DNA of 64,000 nucleotides. Source: Lumnitzera littorea (taxonomy: Eukaryota; Streptophyta; Magnoliopsida; Myrtales; Combretaceae). The DNA lies in assembly GCA_024138015.1 (NCBI GenBank), contig JAMXBB010000008.1:46669397-46733396 (forward strand), written 5' to 3'. Shown in pieces: positions 54,719 to 64,000 of this stretch (positions are counted from its first letter, which is position 1; each line of letters opens with the position of its first letter). The notes under the pieces are model-generated. The model did not search any database. It had not been told where the DNA came from and saw only the letters and a list, made by a program, of their open reading frames with translations. The position numbers were made by a program, and so were the translations under genes.

Positions 54719-55870
54719 TTGAGTTTGTTACTAGGCTTTATCGAGAGCATGACAAATCTAAGTGTCAATGCTAGTATTAGAAATGATAATAACGATGTTA
54801 TCCATAATAAACAACAACCCCAAAACACCCATAGAAGTATTGATGAGCAAATTGATGAGGTGGCTAACCTTATAGCCAAGCTAACCAGAGCTATTCATCC
54901 ATTGGCTTTTCGACCTGCTGAAGCCATGAAGAATACTCCCTAAGTTGCTCGACCTATAAGAGGATAGATCGTAGCTCAACAAGATTAAGCTAGAGGAATA
55001 AGAGGACGTATGTGGAGAAGAATTGACTTAGGTGATATGGATGAAGAAAGAGAAGAAGAGTTCATTAAGGACAAGGAGTGAGCTCAAGCACCTTGAGCTG
55101 TTGACCATGTAAAGCTTTAGATTCCAAGCTTGAATGGTTCTAAAAACACTAATGACTATCTAGACTAGAAAGAGAAGGTAGAACATGTTTTTTCATTATT
55201 ACCAGTGTGAAGACTGTAAGAAAGTGAGGATTAGTGCTGTAGAGTTCTCAAGTAATGCCACAATATGGTAAAAGAACTTCCAAATTATGTGAAGAAGACA
55301 AAGATATAGGGAATTAAGCACTTGGCCCAAGATGAAGAGGGTACTAAGAAACAAATTCATGCTAAATATTTATTTGCAATACACTTTTGCTCGGCTTTAA
55401 GACATTAGACAAGAGAGTTGAACTATTGATGAATATGCTCAGGAGTTTCAAATACTCATGATTTGATGTGAAGTGGATGAACCATTAGCCTAAATAGTAT
55501 CTAGATTTCTCAATGGATTGAGAGGTGACATTCGAGAAGCCATGGAGCTTCAATCATTTACTACATTGGATGAGGCTATAAGACTAGCTTAGCGAGTGAA
55601 AAGACAAAAGAGGATTGGGCCAAGTTGACTTCCAATAGGCCAACCAATCCAATCAAGTCAAACCACTCAGGAAAGTTAACGAGCTTAACAAACTACAAAG
55701 CTAAGTAGAAGAACAGATGTTAGAGTTAAACAAAAAGGCCGACCAACTGATGGTGAAGTGTAGTTAAGAACTTATGAGAAGGGATAAGGATCTAGGAGAA
55801 AGGGGAGCCAAATCAAGCGGTCTAAGTGCCATAGGCATATGGCCGCCCAATATCCGAACAAGCAAACTAT
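54719..55870 (+). pseudogene. gag: gag of CHR-5 with damaged zinc knuckle
   Basis: The N-terminal frame (54749-54943) reads MTNLSVNASIRNDNNDVIHN and IDEQIDEVANLIAKLTRAI. The Gag domain (about 55100-55620) is heavily broken, with NTNDYLD then a stop as in CHR-4. The zinc knuckle region near 55818-55860 reads KCHRHMAAQYP, in which one Cys pair is incomplete and the last Cys is Tyr. Confidence 0.7.
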
Positions 55871-55901
55871 GATTATCAAAGAAGATATCTGAAAGCTCGA
55901 C

Positions 55902-56420
55902 ATGGATAGCACAAATGAGGAACTAGAGGAAAAAAGAGAATTAGAAGAAGAGGTTGAGGTTAATGACAAGCTAATTGAGGAAGATGAGTTTGTTGAGTAT
56001 TTGGACAAATCAACCTTGGTTGGTCGATGTGCAATAAGTATAGAACCCTCTACCGGCAGGAGCAAAGAGAGAACTTATTCCACATCACTTGCAAAGTGAA
56101 TGAGCAAGTTTGTGCACTGATAGTAGATATTGGAAGTTATACCAATGCAACATCTGACAACCTAGTTAAGAAGCTTAAGTTGCCGACTATCTCATACCTG
56201 AAGCCATATAAGTTATATTGGCTAAATGAGAACAAAGCATTAGATGTCACTCAGTAAGTGTTACTACTGATCTCTATTGGAAATTATTCTGATGAACTTC
56301 TTTATGGTGTGTTACCCATGTGTGTGTCTCATGTGTTGCTAGGAACACATATGTATTTGACAAAGATAAGAAGAAATTACCTTCAGCCTTGTGACCTCGA
56401 GTCAAGTAAGTAAATTACAA
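55902..56420 (+). pseudogene. pol: Protease region of CHR-5
   Basis: An acidic linker (TNEELEEKRELEEEVEVNDK, 55908 on) precedes ENLFHITCKVNEQVCALIVDIGSYTN (about 56068-56146). Relatives have DSG at the active site; here it is DIG. LLYGVLPMCVSHVLLG (about 56300-56345) is the C-terminal hallmark. The frame changes once near 56090. Confidence 0.75.
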
Positions 56421-56479
56421 GCCAAATTAGCTTGAGGATCAAAGAGGGCTTTAGTACTAAGTAGAGCCAAGCTCTTAGT

Positions 56480-57450
56480 AGCCATCAAGTTTAACCTACT
56501 AACCTTCCCATTGGTAGGAAGACTATTAGAATTAAATGAATGGGTGAAGCTACTTGAGGAGGTAGAGAAGTTGCTTGATGAATATTCCCACCTATTTCCT
56601 TAGTAGTTGCTTGAGGGATTACCCATATTTTGAGGTATTGAGTAGTACATTTACTTGCTACCTGACGCTGTACTACCGAGCAAGCTTGCTTATAGAATGA
56701 ATCTCCAGCAAGCTATAAAGCTACAAGATAAGTCAACAAGCTATTAAATAAGGGATATGTAAGAGAAAGTCTTAGCCCCTATGTTGTGCTTGGATTTCTT
56801 ATGCTAAAGAAGGATGGTACTTGGTGTATGTGTATAGATAATAGAGTTGTCGGTAAGGTTACAATCAAGTATAGATGCCCCATTTCGAAGCCAGACAATA
56901 TGTTAGATAAACTGAGCGATGCTAAGGTGTTCAGCAAGATTGAAATGAAGTTAAGATCCCACCAGATTCAAATGAGGTAAAGAGGTCAATGGAAGGCTGC
57001 TTTTAAGGCTTAACATGGCCTATACAAATGGATGATCATGCCTTTTAGGCTATCAAATGCCCTGAGCACTTTAGTGAGATTGATGAACTATGTTTTAAGA
57101 GACCGAATCGGGAAGTTTGTCCTTGTCTACTTGAATGACATCCTCATATATAATGTTGACTTAGCAAGTCATATTGACCATCTCTAAGCTATTTTCGATG
57201 TCCTCCAAACAAAGAAATTGTTCAGATTCGTGAAGAAATGCTATTCCTGTCAAGAAGAGATGATATTCTTAGGTTATGTGGTTAGTAAAGGAGGATTGAG
57301 AGTTGATAAAGAGAAGGTTCAAGCCATTGTTGAGTGGCTGACCCTAACTTAATGTACCAAAGTGAGGAGTTTCTATGAATTGGTACCCTTCTAGCAATGC
57401 TTTATCTAAGGATTTAGTACTGTAGTAGTACCTCTAACTAAACTAATGAA
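56480..57450 (+). pseudogene. pol: RT of CHR-5 with altered active site
   Basis: It reads LGFLMLKKDGTWCMCIDNRVVGKVTIKYRCPISKPDNML, FSKIEMKLRSHQIQMR (Glu where relatives have the first catalytic Asp), GLYKWMIMPFRLSNAL, KFVLVYLNDILIYN (Asn at 57134-57136 replacing the first Asp of the pair) and MIFLGYVVSKGGLRVDKEKV. Two of three catalytic acids are therefore changed. Stops interrupt it at 56978 and elsewhere. Confidence 0.85.
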
Positions 57451-58000
57451 GAAGAATATAAAGTTCAAGTGGAGAGAGAAAGACGAGAGGAGTTTTACCG
57501 AAGTAAAAGTGAGGTTGACCTCTGCTCTAATCTTGACTCTACCAAACTTTGATAAAGTGTTTGAAATTGAATGCGACACATCAAGTGTCAACATCGAAGT
57601 TGTGCTAATGTACGAAGGCCAACCTATTGCTTATCATAATGAAAAGCTTAGAGGAGCACAACCGAACTATTATATATATGACAAAGAACTCTTAATATTA
57701 ATTAGAGCTCTTTATGTATGGCAACATTATCTTCTACCAAAGGAATTTGTCACATACATGGATCGTGAGTCCTTCAGGTATATGCAGAGCCAATCAAAGC
57801 TTTCTAAACGCTTAGCTCGATGGATCGAATTTCTAAAAGGGTTTAGTTTCGTTATCAGACATAAGCAAGGAAAAAGTAATTTAGTTACCAATACTCTATC
57901 AAGAAGACAAGTTCTTCTTACCAAGTTGCAAACCAGACTATTAGGGTTTCTAAGCATTAAAGAATGGTATCAATATGATTCTCATTTTGGTATTATATAG
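57446..58000 (+). pseudogene. pol: RNase H of CHR-5 (longest intact pol piece, 184 codons)
   Basis: The frame is open from TTG/CTA-rich sequence at 57446 to TAG at 58000. It includes FDKVFEIECDTSSVNI (first Asp), EGQPIAYHNEKLRGAQPNYYIYDKELLILIRAL (Glu), KEFVTYMDRESFRYM (Asp) and RHKQGKSNLVTNTLSRR. All three acids that can be placed are kept. The domain degrades genomic RNA in reverse transcription. Confidence 0.85.
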
Positions 58001-58009
58001 TCACTTTAG

Positions 58010-59150
58010 AGGAGGAAGAGTAATGGATGAATATTATGTAGAGGATAGTTATCTATTTCGAGGCGACATATTACGTGTGCCAATTTGTTCATTAAGGAAA
58101 CTACTAATGAGAGAAACACATAGTAAAAGACTCTCTAGTCACTGTAGAGAATGAAGAACTTATGAACTACTGAATGCAAGTTCTTCTAGCCTAATATGAA
58201 ATGTGATGTGCATCGTATGGTTGAGGGATGTGCCATCTATAAGAAAGCAAAAAGCTAAGTAAAACAAGGGAAGACAATGCCTTTACCTATCTTGGCCAAA
58301 TCATAGGCTAACCTGAGTATGGATTTCATCCTCGGATTGCCCTGAACTACCCAAAGAAAAGACTATGTGATGGTTTTCATGGAGAGGTTCAATAAGATGG
58401 CACACTTCGTGCCTCGTACCAAGACTAACGACACTTGAGCTATTGCTTCTTTGTTTTTGCTAGAAATAGTTCGCTTGCATAGAGTACCAAGGATTGTGAT
58501 GTCAAAAAGAGACCCAAAGTTCTTAAGTCATTTCTAGAGAACTCTTTGGCATCAAATAGGAACCAAATTATTCTTCAGTACTTCTTATCATCCTCAAACC
58601 GATGGCTAGATAAAGGTTATTAACCATACCTTAAGATCACTGCTTCAAGCTATAGGATAAAGGAACTTAACCAACCTACCTACCTATGGTAGAATTTTCT
58701 TACAACAGAACAACACATGCAACTAGTAGACACACCCCATTTGAGGTCGTCTACAATTTCAATCCCTAACTACCCTTCGACTACACCCCGATACCATCCA
58801 CTAACCAAGAAGATCTAAAGGTAAGAACCAGAGCTTAGCCTATTCAACAAATTTACTAACGAGTCACCTAGCACATTAACTGTACTGCTAGAAAACTAAA
58901 AGAGAAAGGAAAGAAAGGAAGACTAAGCAATTTCAACCCAGTGACTAAGTGTGGCTATGTTTGAGCAAGGAGAGGTTTCCTAATAAGAAGAAGAACAACC
59001 TGTCTACCAAAGGTAAAGGACCATTCAAGATACTCCAAAAGATAAAGAACAATGCATACTAGCTAGAATTACCAAAAGACTTCAAAGTGTTTGACATGTT
59101 TAATGTTGTCAACCTCAACCCTTACCAACTCGAGGAGAACTTGGATGAGG
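58010..59150 (+). pseudogene. pol: Integrase of CHR-5
   Basis: The zinc-binding part is degraded (CAIYKKAKS near 58230). The core reads LSMDFILGLP (first Asp kept, about 58315-58345), VMVFMERFNKMAHFVP, RVPRIVMSKRDPKFLSHF (second Asp region) and TSYHPQTDG. The C-terminal part reads LSTKGKGPFKILQKIKNNAY...LELPKDFKVFDMFNVVNLNPY (about 58990-59125). Stops and shifts are frequent. Confidence 0.8.
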
Positions 59151-59197
59151 ACTAGCCAAACTTGATCCCAAATCCCATTTAACCCAACAGGGATGAT

Positions 59198-59335
59198 AGG
59201 AATCTAGCCATCGAACCCTTGGCCCGAGCTTGAGGACTAAAGATAATGGAAAGAGAAGTTCTTTCTTTATACCCCACAACTAAAAAGTTAGAGCTACTGT
59301 AGTCTACTAACTTAATGCCCTACCTATAAACCTTG
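59198..59335 (+). mobile_element. Truncated 3' LTR of CHR-5
   Basis: GATGATAGGAATCTAGCC...TTAATGCCCTACCTA matches the first 138 bases of the CHR-5 5' LTR. The upstream CAACAGGGA is the polypurine-tract remnant. Similarity ends at about 59335. Confidence 0.75.
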
Positions 59336-61568
59336 CTATTTTAAGGGACATGTAATTAACTAAGAGTACTTCTTGATCATTCCCAAGGATCAACTTAACT
59401 AGGAACTAATGTGTACATTTAGAAAATGAACCTAGCTTTTCAATTCAAAAACTCATTGTCGATAAAAATTCGAATACAAGAATAACGGATTCTAAGTCAC
59501 CCAAATCCCTAAACCTTAGGATAATTAAAGACTTGTGACCTTAAGTGAATAATTGAAAATCTAATTTGAATAATTTTAATTCAACTCTAGAAAATTATAA
59601 AATTTCTTAAGAAGCAAATCCTAACCTACAAGTTAATTTAAGAACCAAACTCTAGAAGAATCACATATAAGATAACTTCCTTATTTTCCCTTATAAACCA
59701 TGTTACATTTAGATAGGAAAACCAACCAATCACATTAAATAACTTATCAATTGAGAGTTGGAATCATATATCACTTGATAACTTATGAAAAGATTGTGAG
59801 AAGACCATTTCTATATCTCACCATAACTTATACAAAGTATGGATAAGTTATCACATCACATTATCAATTCATTTTTAAAACATGTGAAGAGATAAGGCCC
59901 ATACCCTAAATGACCACTCTATGGCGGTTGAAAAGAAGGGAGAGGGGAGGCCATATGATGTCAATCATCCATCAAACCAATTGTCTTTTACATCTACTAT
60001 TTGCCCCTTATTGCTTACATCATCAAATCATTACAAAGTATGGCTCATGTACTAAGCTAAAGACAACAAAAAGGGACTTTGTAGATACACATACACACAC
60101 AACTTAACCAGCACACTCTCTCTCATTGTCTCTCAAATTTTACTCTCTTTTTCACACTTTGAAAACACAAAACAAAAAGAGAGACAAAGCCCCTCGAATC
60201 CATACCCAACCACTACTTCCATACACTTATTCACAGTACAAGAAGTGCCATCTTGCTACTCCACTTTGACCCACTTAAAACACCATTTTAGGAAACCTTA
60301 AGATACCCTAAAACCAACCCTAAATCTTGAAGTTGTGGAAACATAAGGAGCTTACACAAGGGTAAAGGAAACAAGAACCAGAGGAAGACTCTTAGTGCAT
60401 AACTACCCATTATACTCATCTAGGACAAGTAAGTTCTTTTCTTTATCGAGTACTTTAGTATGCCATGTTTAGGAGCTTGTATATTTTCATGAGAATATTG
60501 ATATGCATATAAGATGATGCCCGAGTTAATTACTTTAGGTGATAAGCATATGAATCTCCTACATGATTATGTAGGATACATGTTTAGCACTTAGAATAGA
60601 AGTTTGTAAGTGGAGGAAATCGTGAAATGTGTCAATAGACGATGGAATAAAATGTTGAACATGAAGCATTTGTAGCACATTTGGATGTTATTTTTATTTC
60701 TATTGGGTTACATATGATTAAATCTAGCTTTAGGTGAAGGAAAAACCATTACATGATGTTTTATAAGGAGATCAACTTTTTGAGATGTAAACTAAGGTAT
60801 AGAATTTATGATAAGTATGTGATTTATAACATTTACTTAGTCCTTAAGTTAAATAATCACCTCATGGAAGAGAAGTTAAGTTTGAATTAGAATATAAGCA
60901 GTGTAGACTCTCAATCTATTACCTAAACTTAAGAAAATGATGAAACAATTTGAAAAACCAAGTTAGAGAGCTATAAACCCAACTGGCCAAATCTGGAACC
61001 ACAAGAAAATCCACTTAAAAAAAAACAAAGTAAAAAGACCAACCAAACAATTATAACAAGTGTTAAAATACTAGAACTCAAAACTAAGCTTAAAAACATC
61101 TAAAACAAGCCTAGAACTTCTAATTGGGCCTTCAAGAAATTCTGAGTAACACTTTAAATAATCAAGAAAGGTTGTTTTGAAGCCCATAAGAAACCCACAT
61201 AATACTAGCTAAGAATAACAAAGTCACTAACTTTAGTTTAGACCAAAAACAAGTCAATTTGACCACATAAACCCACTTAAAAGTCCAAGAGAATTTTGAT
61301 AGCACTAAGGTCATGAGAGAAGGATAGAAATCTAACTTTGCAAAGTTTTTGAAGCTTATAATAAAGTTCTAAGCCTAAGCCTAAAAGATTCTTAAGATAA
61401 CAAAAAGCCCAACAACTAAACTAAACCTAAAAGAGTATCAAACCTTAAGGAACCCTACTATTCTGACAGTGGACAGAATTATGGGTTTTATCTCGAAAAT
61501 CTAACTACACCATTTTAAAGTACACTCGAAAACCATGGAAATTGACTATAAGATCATAAAAATTAGAA
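59336..61568. other. Unclassified repeat-like sequence without a gene
   Basis: There is no coding frame with a family resemblance. A CT-rich, ACACAC-containing tract at 60080-60240, followed by AAACCAACCCTAAATCTTGAAG near 60310 and GTAAGTTC near 60430, looks like an LTR transcript leader with a splice-donor-like site. The right end abuts the LTR at 61569. Confidence 0.35.
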
Positions 61569-64000
61569 TAGACACCCAATTTTTGTCCCCCCTTATAGTT
61601 CTAATTTTTGTTTTTTTTTTTTTTTAATAGGGACCTAATTCAAAATAAAATAATAAATAAATAATTGAAAAATGATAAAAATATGAAAAAGGAAAAAAGG
61701 AAAAATTATAAAGATTTTAGGAAAATAAATTTTTAGAAAATAAAACGTTTTAGAGTCAATCTATTTAGTTTTAGTTTTGTTCAAATAACTTTAAAGAGTC
61801 ATGTATTTTATGTACAATTTAATTGCACTAAATATCAAGGTACAAGCTAACAACCTAACAGATAAACATTTGAGCATTAACATTAGGTTAACTTGAGGTC
61901 ACGAGTTTGAATCTCACAAGGCATACATGTGCCTTTTTATTTTTATTTTTTTCATTTTGCAAAAATCGGTTGAGCATAAGAGATTCAAATCTAATCAAAT
62001 CTTGTGAATCTAATACAATAAATATTTGTAAGATTCAAATTTAATTTAATTTTTTTTTAATTGGATTACAATCAATATAAAAGATTTAAATCTAATTTGA
62101 TTTTTATAAAATCAAATCTAAGCTAATATAAAAGATTCGATTTTATGTTATTTGTTTCCAAACTTTATAAATACCGATTGTACGGCTTAAAATAGAGGCC
62201 AATTTTACATACTCGCCTGAAAAATAAAAAGTCAATTTCATCTTTCACCACTACAAACCACATATTCCATTACACATCTCCCCTTATTTAACTAATTCTT
62301 CCACATACGCAACTCCACAACTTTCTCCAAGCCACTAACCAAGCAACAACGATCAACAAAGCAATACCACACTCCGCAATTAATTCCAACATGATAACTT
62401 TTCCCAACACTGACCCTCTTTTACATACAGCCACATTCGTCCCTTCTTGATCCTTCGTTATGCATACACACAAGCAAGTCTTTGTAGCTTCACTAACAAC
62501 GCCACAACTCCAAATAGTAGCAATACTGATCTCTATGTTCAGCCCTACACTAAGCTCCAAAACTAACACCACATTTGTTGACATGTACTGCTTCACTAAT
62601 TAGCAGCTCTACTTGGTAGTCCATCTACGCATGTCTCCACACCAATAGTAGAACACATAGCACACACCATCCTTTTTATGCAACAACACAAGCCAAGCAC
62701 ACAACACTATCCATATCAACTCTATCTCGTACACACAACCTCGATGTATACCCCACTGTACTATAATACCGATCTACACACTACTACACTACATATAATC
62801 CATATCCAAGCTTCACACAATCCCTAGCACAAATCCTACGACACTGATCTCTAAGTTCAACCCTCCACCAAGCTTTACTGAACCAACCATCTCTACAACT
62901 TAGCCGACAAGTCTACGCCCATAACCAACAGTAGCACATTATTGTTATAAGCAAACCGAATACCTCCAACTGCAATAGCACTAATCAGCACTCCATCTAC
63001 AACAGGAACAGCAGCACTCGACCATCTACATAGATAGATTTCCTTGCGCAACTCCAGCAGCATATTCAAAATAACCCCAACATCACCACTGCACATCACG
63101 TACTGACATTGCCGCATTACATGCAGTTGCCACTGTCCTCTCTACGTTGATCACACACACACGCCACACATCTACTCATGAGTAATGCGTCAACTACACA
63201 CCACTGTCCATACACGCCACACATCCATTCACAACCCACACTCAGCACAATCCACTAAAAACGCCACAACACACCACTATCTACGCACTACACATAGTCT
63301 ACATCTATCGCCTTCACTATCCTCCCTACTGCACTATCCTTTACCATACAGCCGAACACTAAAGTAGGTTCATTAATGCACCAATTATTATTATTATGTC
63401 TTTAGTTATTTATGTTGATAGAATAATATATGAGTAAGTATGTATATATTAGCTTTGGAGATTTTTTTTTTTTTTTGTATTAGTTTTTATATATTAAGTA
63501 TATTACATATTACATAGGTAGTTGTTTAATAGTAATAATATAGATATAAATATATATGTATATAAGTTGGCTTATGAATTTTTAGCGTTGGGATTTTTTT
63601 AGAATTCCTTACATAGAAAATTTTTAAAAAAATAAAAATTAATAAAAGATCCCTTTAAAAAAAATACGACGTTTTAGAGAGTTTTTTTTAATACTCAATA
63701 ATTAAGACCCTTTAGAATTTTTATTTGAATAAATTATATTGATAAATACTTAAACTTGGTGATTTTTCAAAATTAAAGTAAGCCAACACACTAAAATTTT
63801 CAAAAAAAAACTACAGTTATTTGATCCCGATTAATAGGTACGTAGGCACTTTTAGGGCGACATTAAAATATGTAGAGTTTTGGGTTTTCTTCATTTTCTT
63901 TTGGTTTTTGTTTTTCTTAAAAATATTTTTTAAAAAAAGGACAATTTTGATGAATAAACCTAATTTTAGAAAATAAACAATGATACATGTTAAGTTTTAA
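61569..64000 (+). mobile_element. Second copy of the long LTR of possible Tat/Ogre type (runs off window)
   Basis: It starts TAGACACCCAATTTTTGTCC with a T-run. A TATA-like CTTTATAAATACC lies at 62163-62175. A C-rich, G-poor tract extends over 62200-63360, and GCCAACACACTA...GGTACGTAGGCAC lies at 63782-63849. The order matches 11131-12560 plus 24535-25560. Frames on either strand in the C-rich tract (62288-62596, 62893-63117, 63185-63367) show no family resemblance and are taken as chance. Confidence 0.5.

Larger units (their letters stand above)
53465..59335 (+). mobile_element. CHR-5: chromovirus-like Ty3/gypsy element, 3' LTR truncated
   Basis: The order is 5' LTR, primer-binding site, gag, protease, RT, RNase H, integrase, 3' LTR start, all plus strand. 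LTR ends, the initiator tRNA-Met primer-binding site and the gypsy domain order make the call firm. The 3' LTR keeps only about 138 bases, so no target duplication can be read. Stops are scattered through every domain. Confidence 0.85.

Noticed and set aside
61890..61920. tRNA-derived SINE or tRNA gene
   Set aside because: GGTCACGAGTTTGAATC resembles a B box, but no matching A box, cloverleaf or SINE end was found; it lies inside a probable LTR.
62288..63367. Possible host gene in the C-rich tract (frames of 60-102 codons)
   Set aside because: The frames lie on both strands, result from low G content on one strand, and match nothing I recognise.

Overview
The window is repeat-dominated nuclear DNA from a plant, most likely a eudicot. 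The signs are Ty3/gypsy retrotransposons of the Athila type and of a chromovirus-like type, plant primer-binding sites, heavy nesting and AT-rich spacers. One ambiguous base (35295) marks it as an assembly. I found no convincing host protein-coding gene, tRNA, rRNA or CRISPR array. Almost every reading frame of note belongs to a dead retrotransposon.

Layout. 1-335: end of a chromovirus-type LTR. About 1465-8510: two decayed Athila-type 3' ends in tandem (ATH-a, ATH-b), the first LTR split by a 1.2-kb insert. 8515-11130: minus-strand gypsy pol remnant (CHR-1), itself interrupted. 11131-25560: a roughly 2.5-kb LTR of possible Tat/Ogre type, split by the best-preserved element of the window, ATH-c (12561-24534), which has two 1222-bp LTRs, a near-perfect 5-bp target duplication, gag, protease, RT, RNase H, integrase and an env-like ORF. 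25560-31886: ATH-d, an Athila derivative lacking RT, RNase H, integrase and the env-like ORF. 31887-36700: spacer with probable minus-strand LTRs and a 928-bp non-autonomous Mutator-like element (34623-35550). 36702-45300: plus-strand chromovirus-like CHR-2 whose 5' leader is split by the complete minus-strand CHR-3 (37908-44964, target duplication AGTGA), which carries its own nested solo LTR. About 45300-53464: CHR-4, with a 3.3-kb insertion inside RT. 53465-59335: CHR-5 with a truncated 3' LTR. 59336-61568: unclassified repeat. 61569-64000: a second copy of the LTR type seen at 11131.

Two themes cut across the window. First, inactivation is strikingly transition-biased: the 18 in-frame stops of ATH-c can all be explained by C->T or G->A changes, its gag start appears to be ATA instead of ATG, primer-binding sites differ from tRNA mainly by transitions, and four separate enzymes carry a catalytic Asp changed to Asn. 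This is what long-term deamination of methylated cytosine would produce. Second, all four Athila-type 3' ends share an RNA-like architecture: a short hairpin with an (A)AGGAC-like loop followed by an AAGTGTGGGGAA-like purine tract, present twice about 1 kb apart, the second copy being the polypurine tract at the LTR edge. Between them lie two or three short tandem repeats. ATH-c also carries a seven-copy internal array of a palindrome that also occurs in its own LTRs. These shared noncoding structures are the least explained part of the window.

All alignments were made by eye. Boundaries of decayed elements are approximate unless a target duplication or LTR end is stated.
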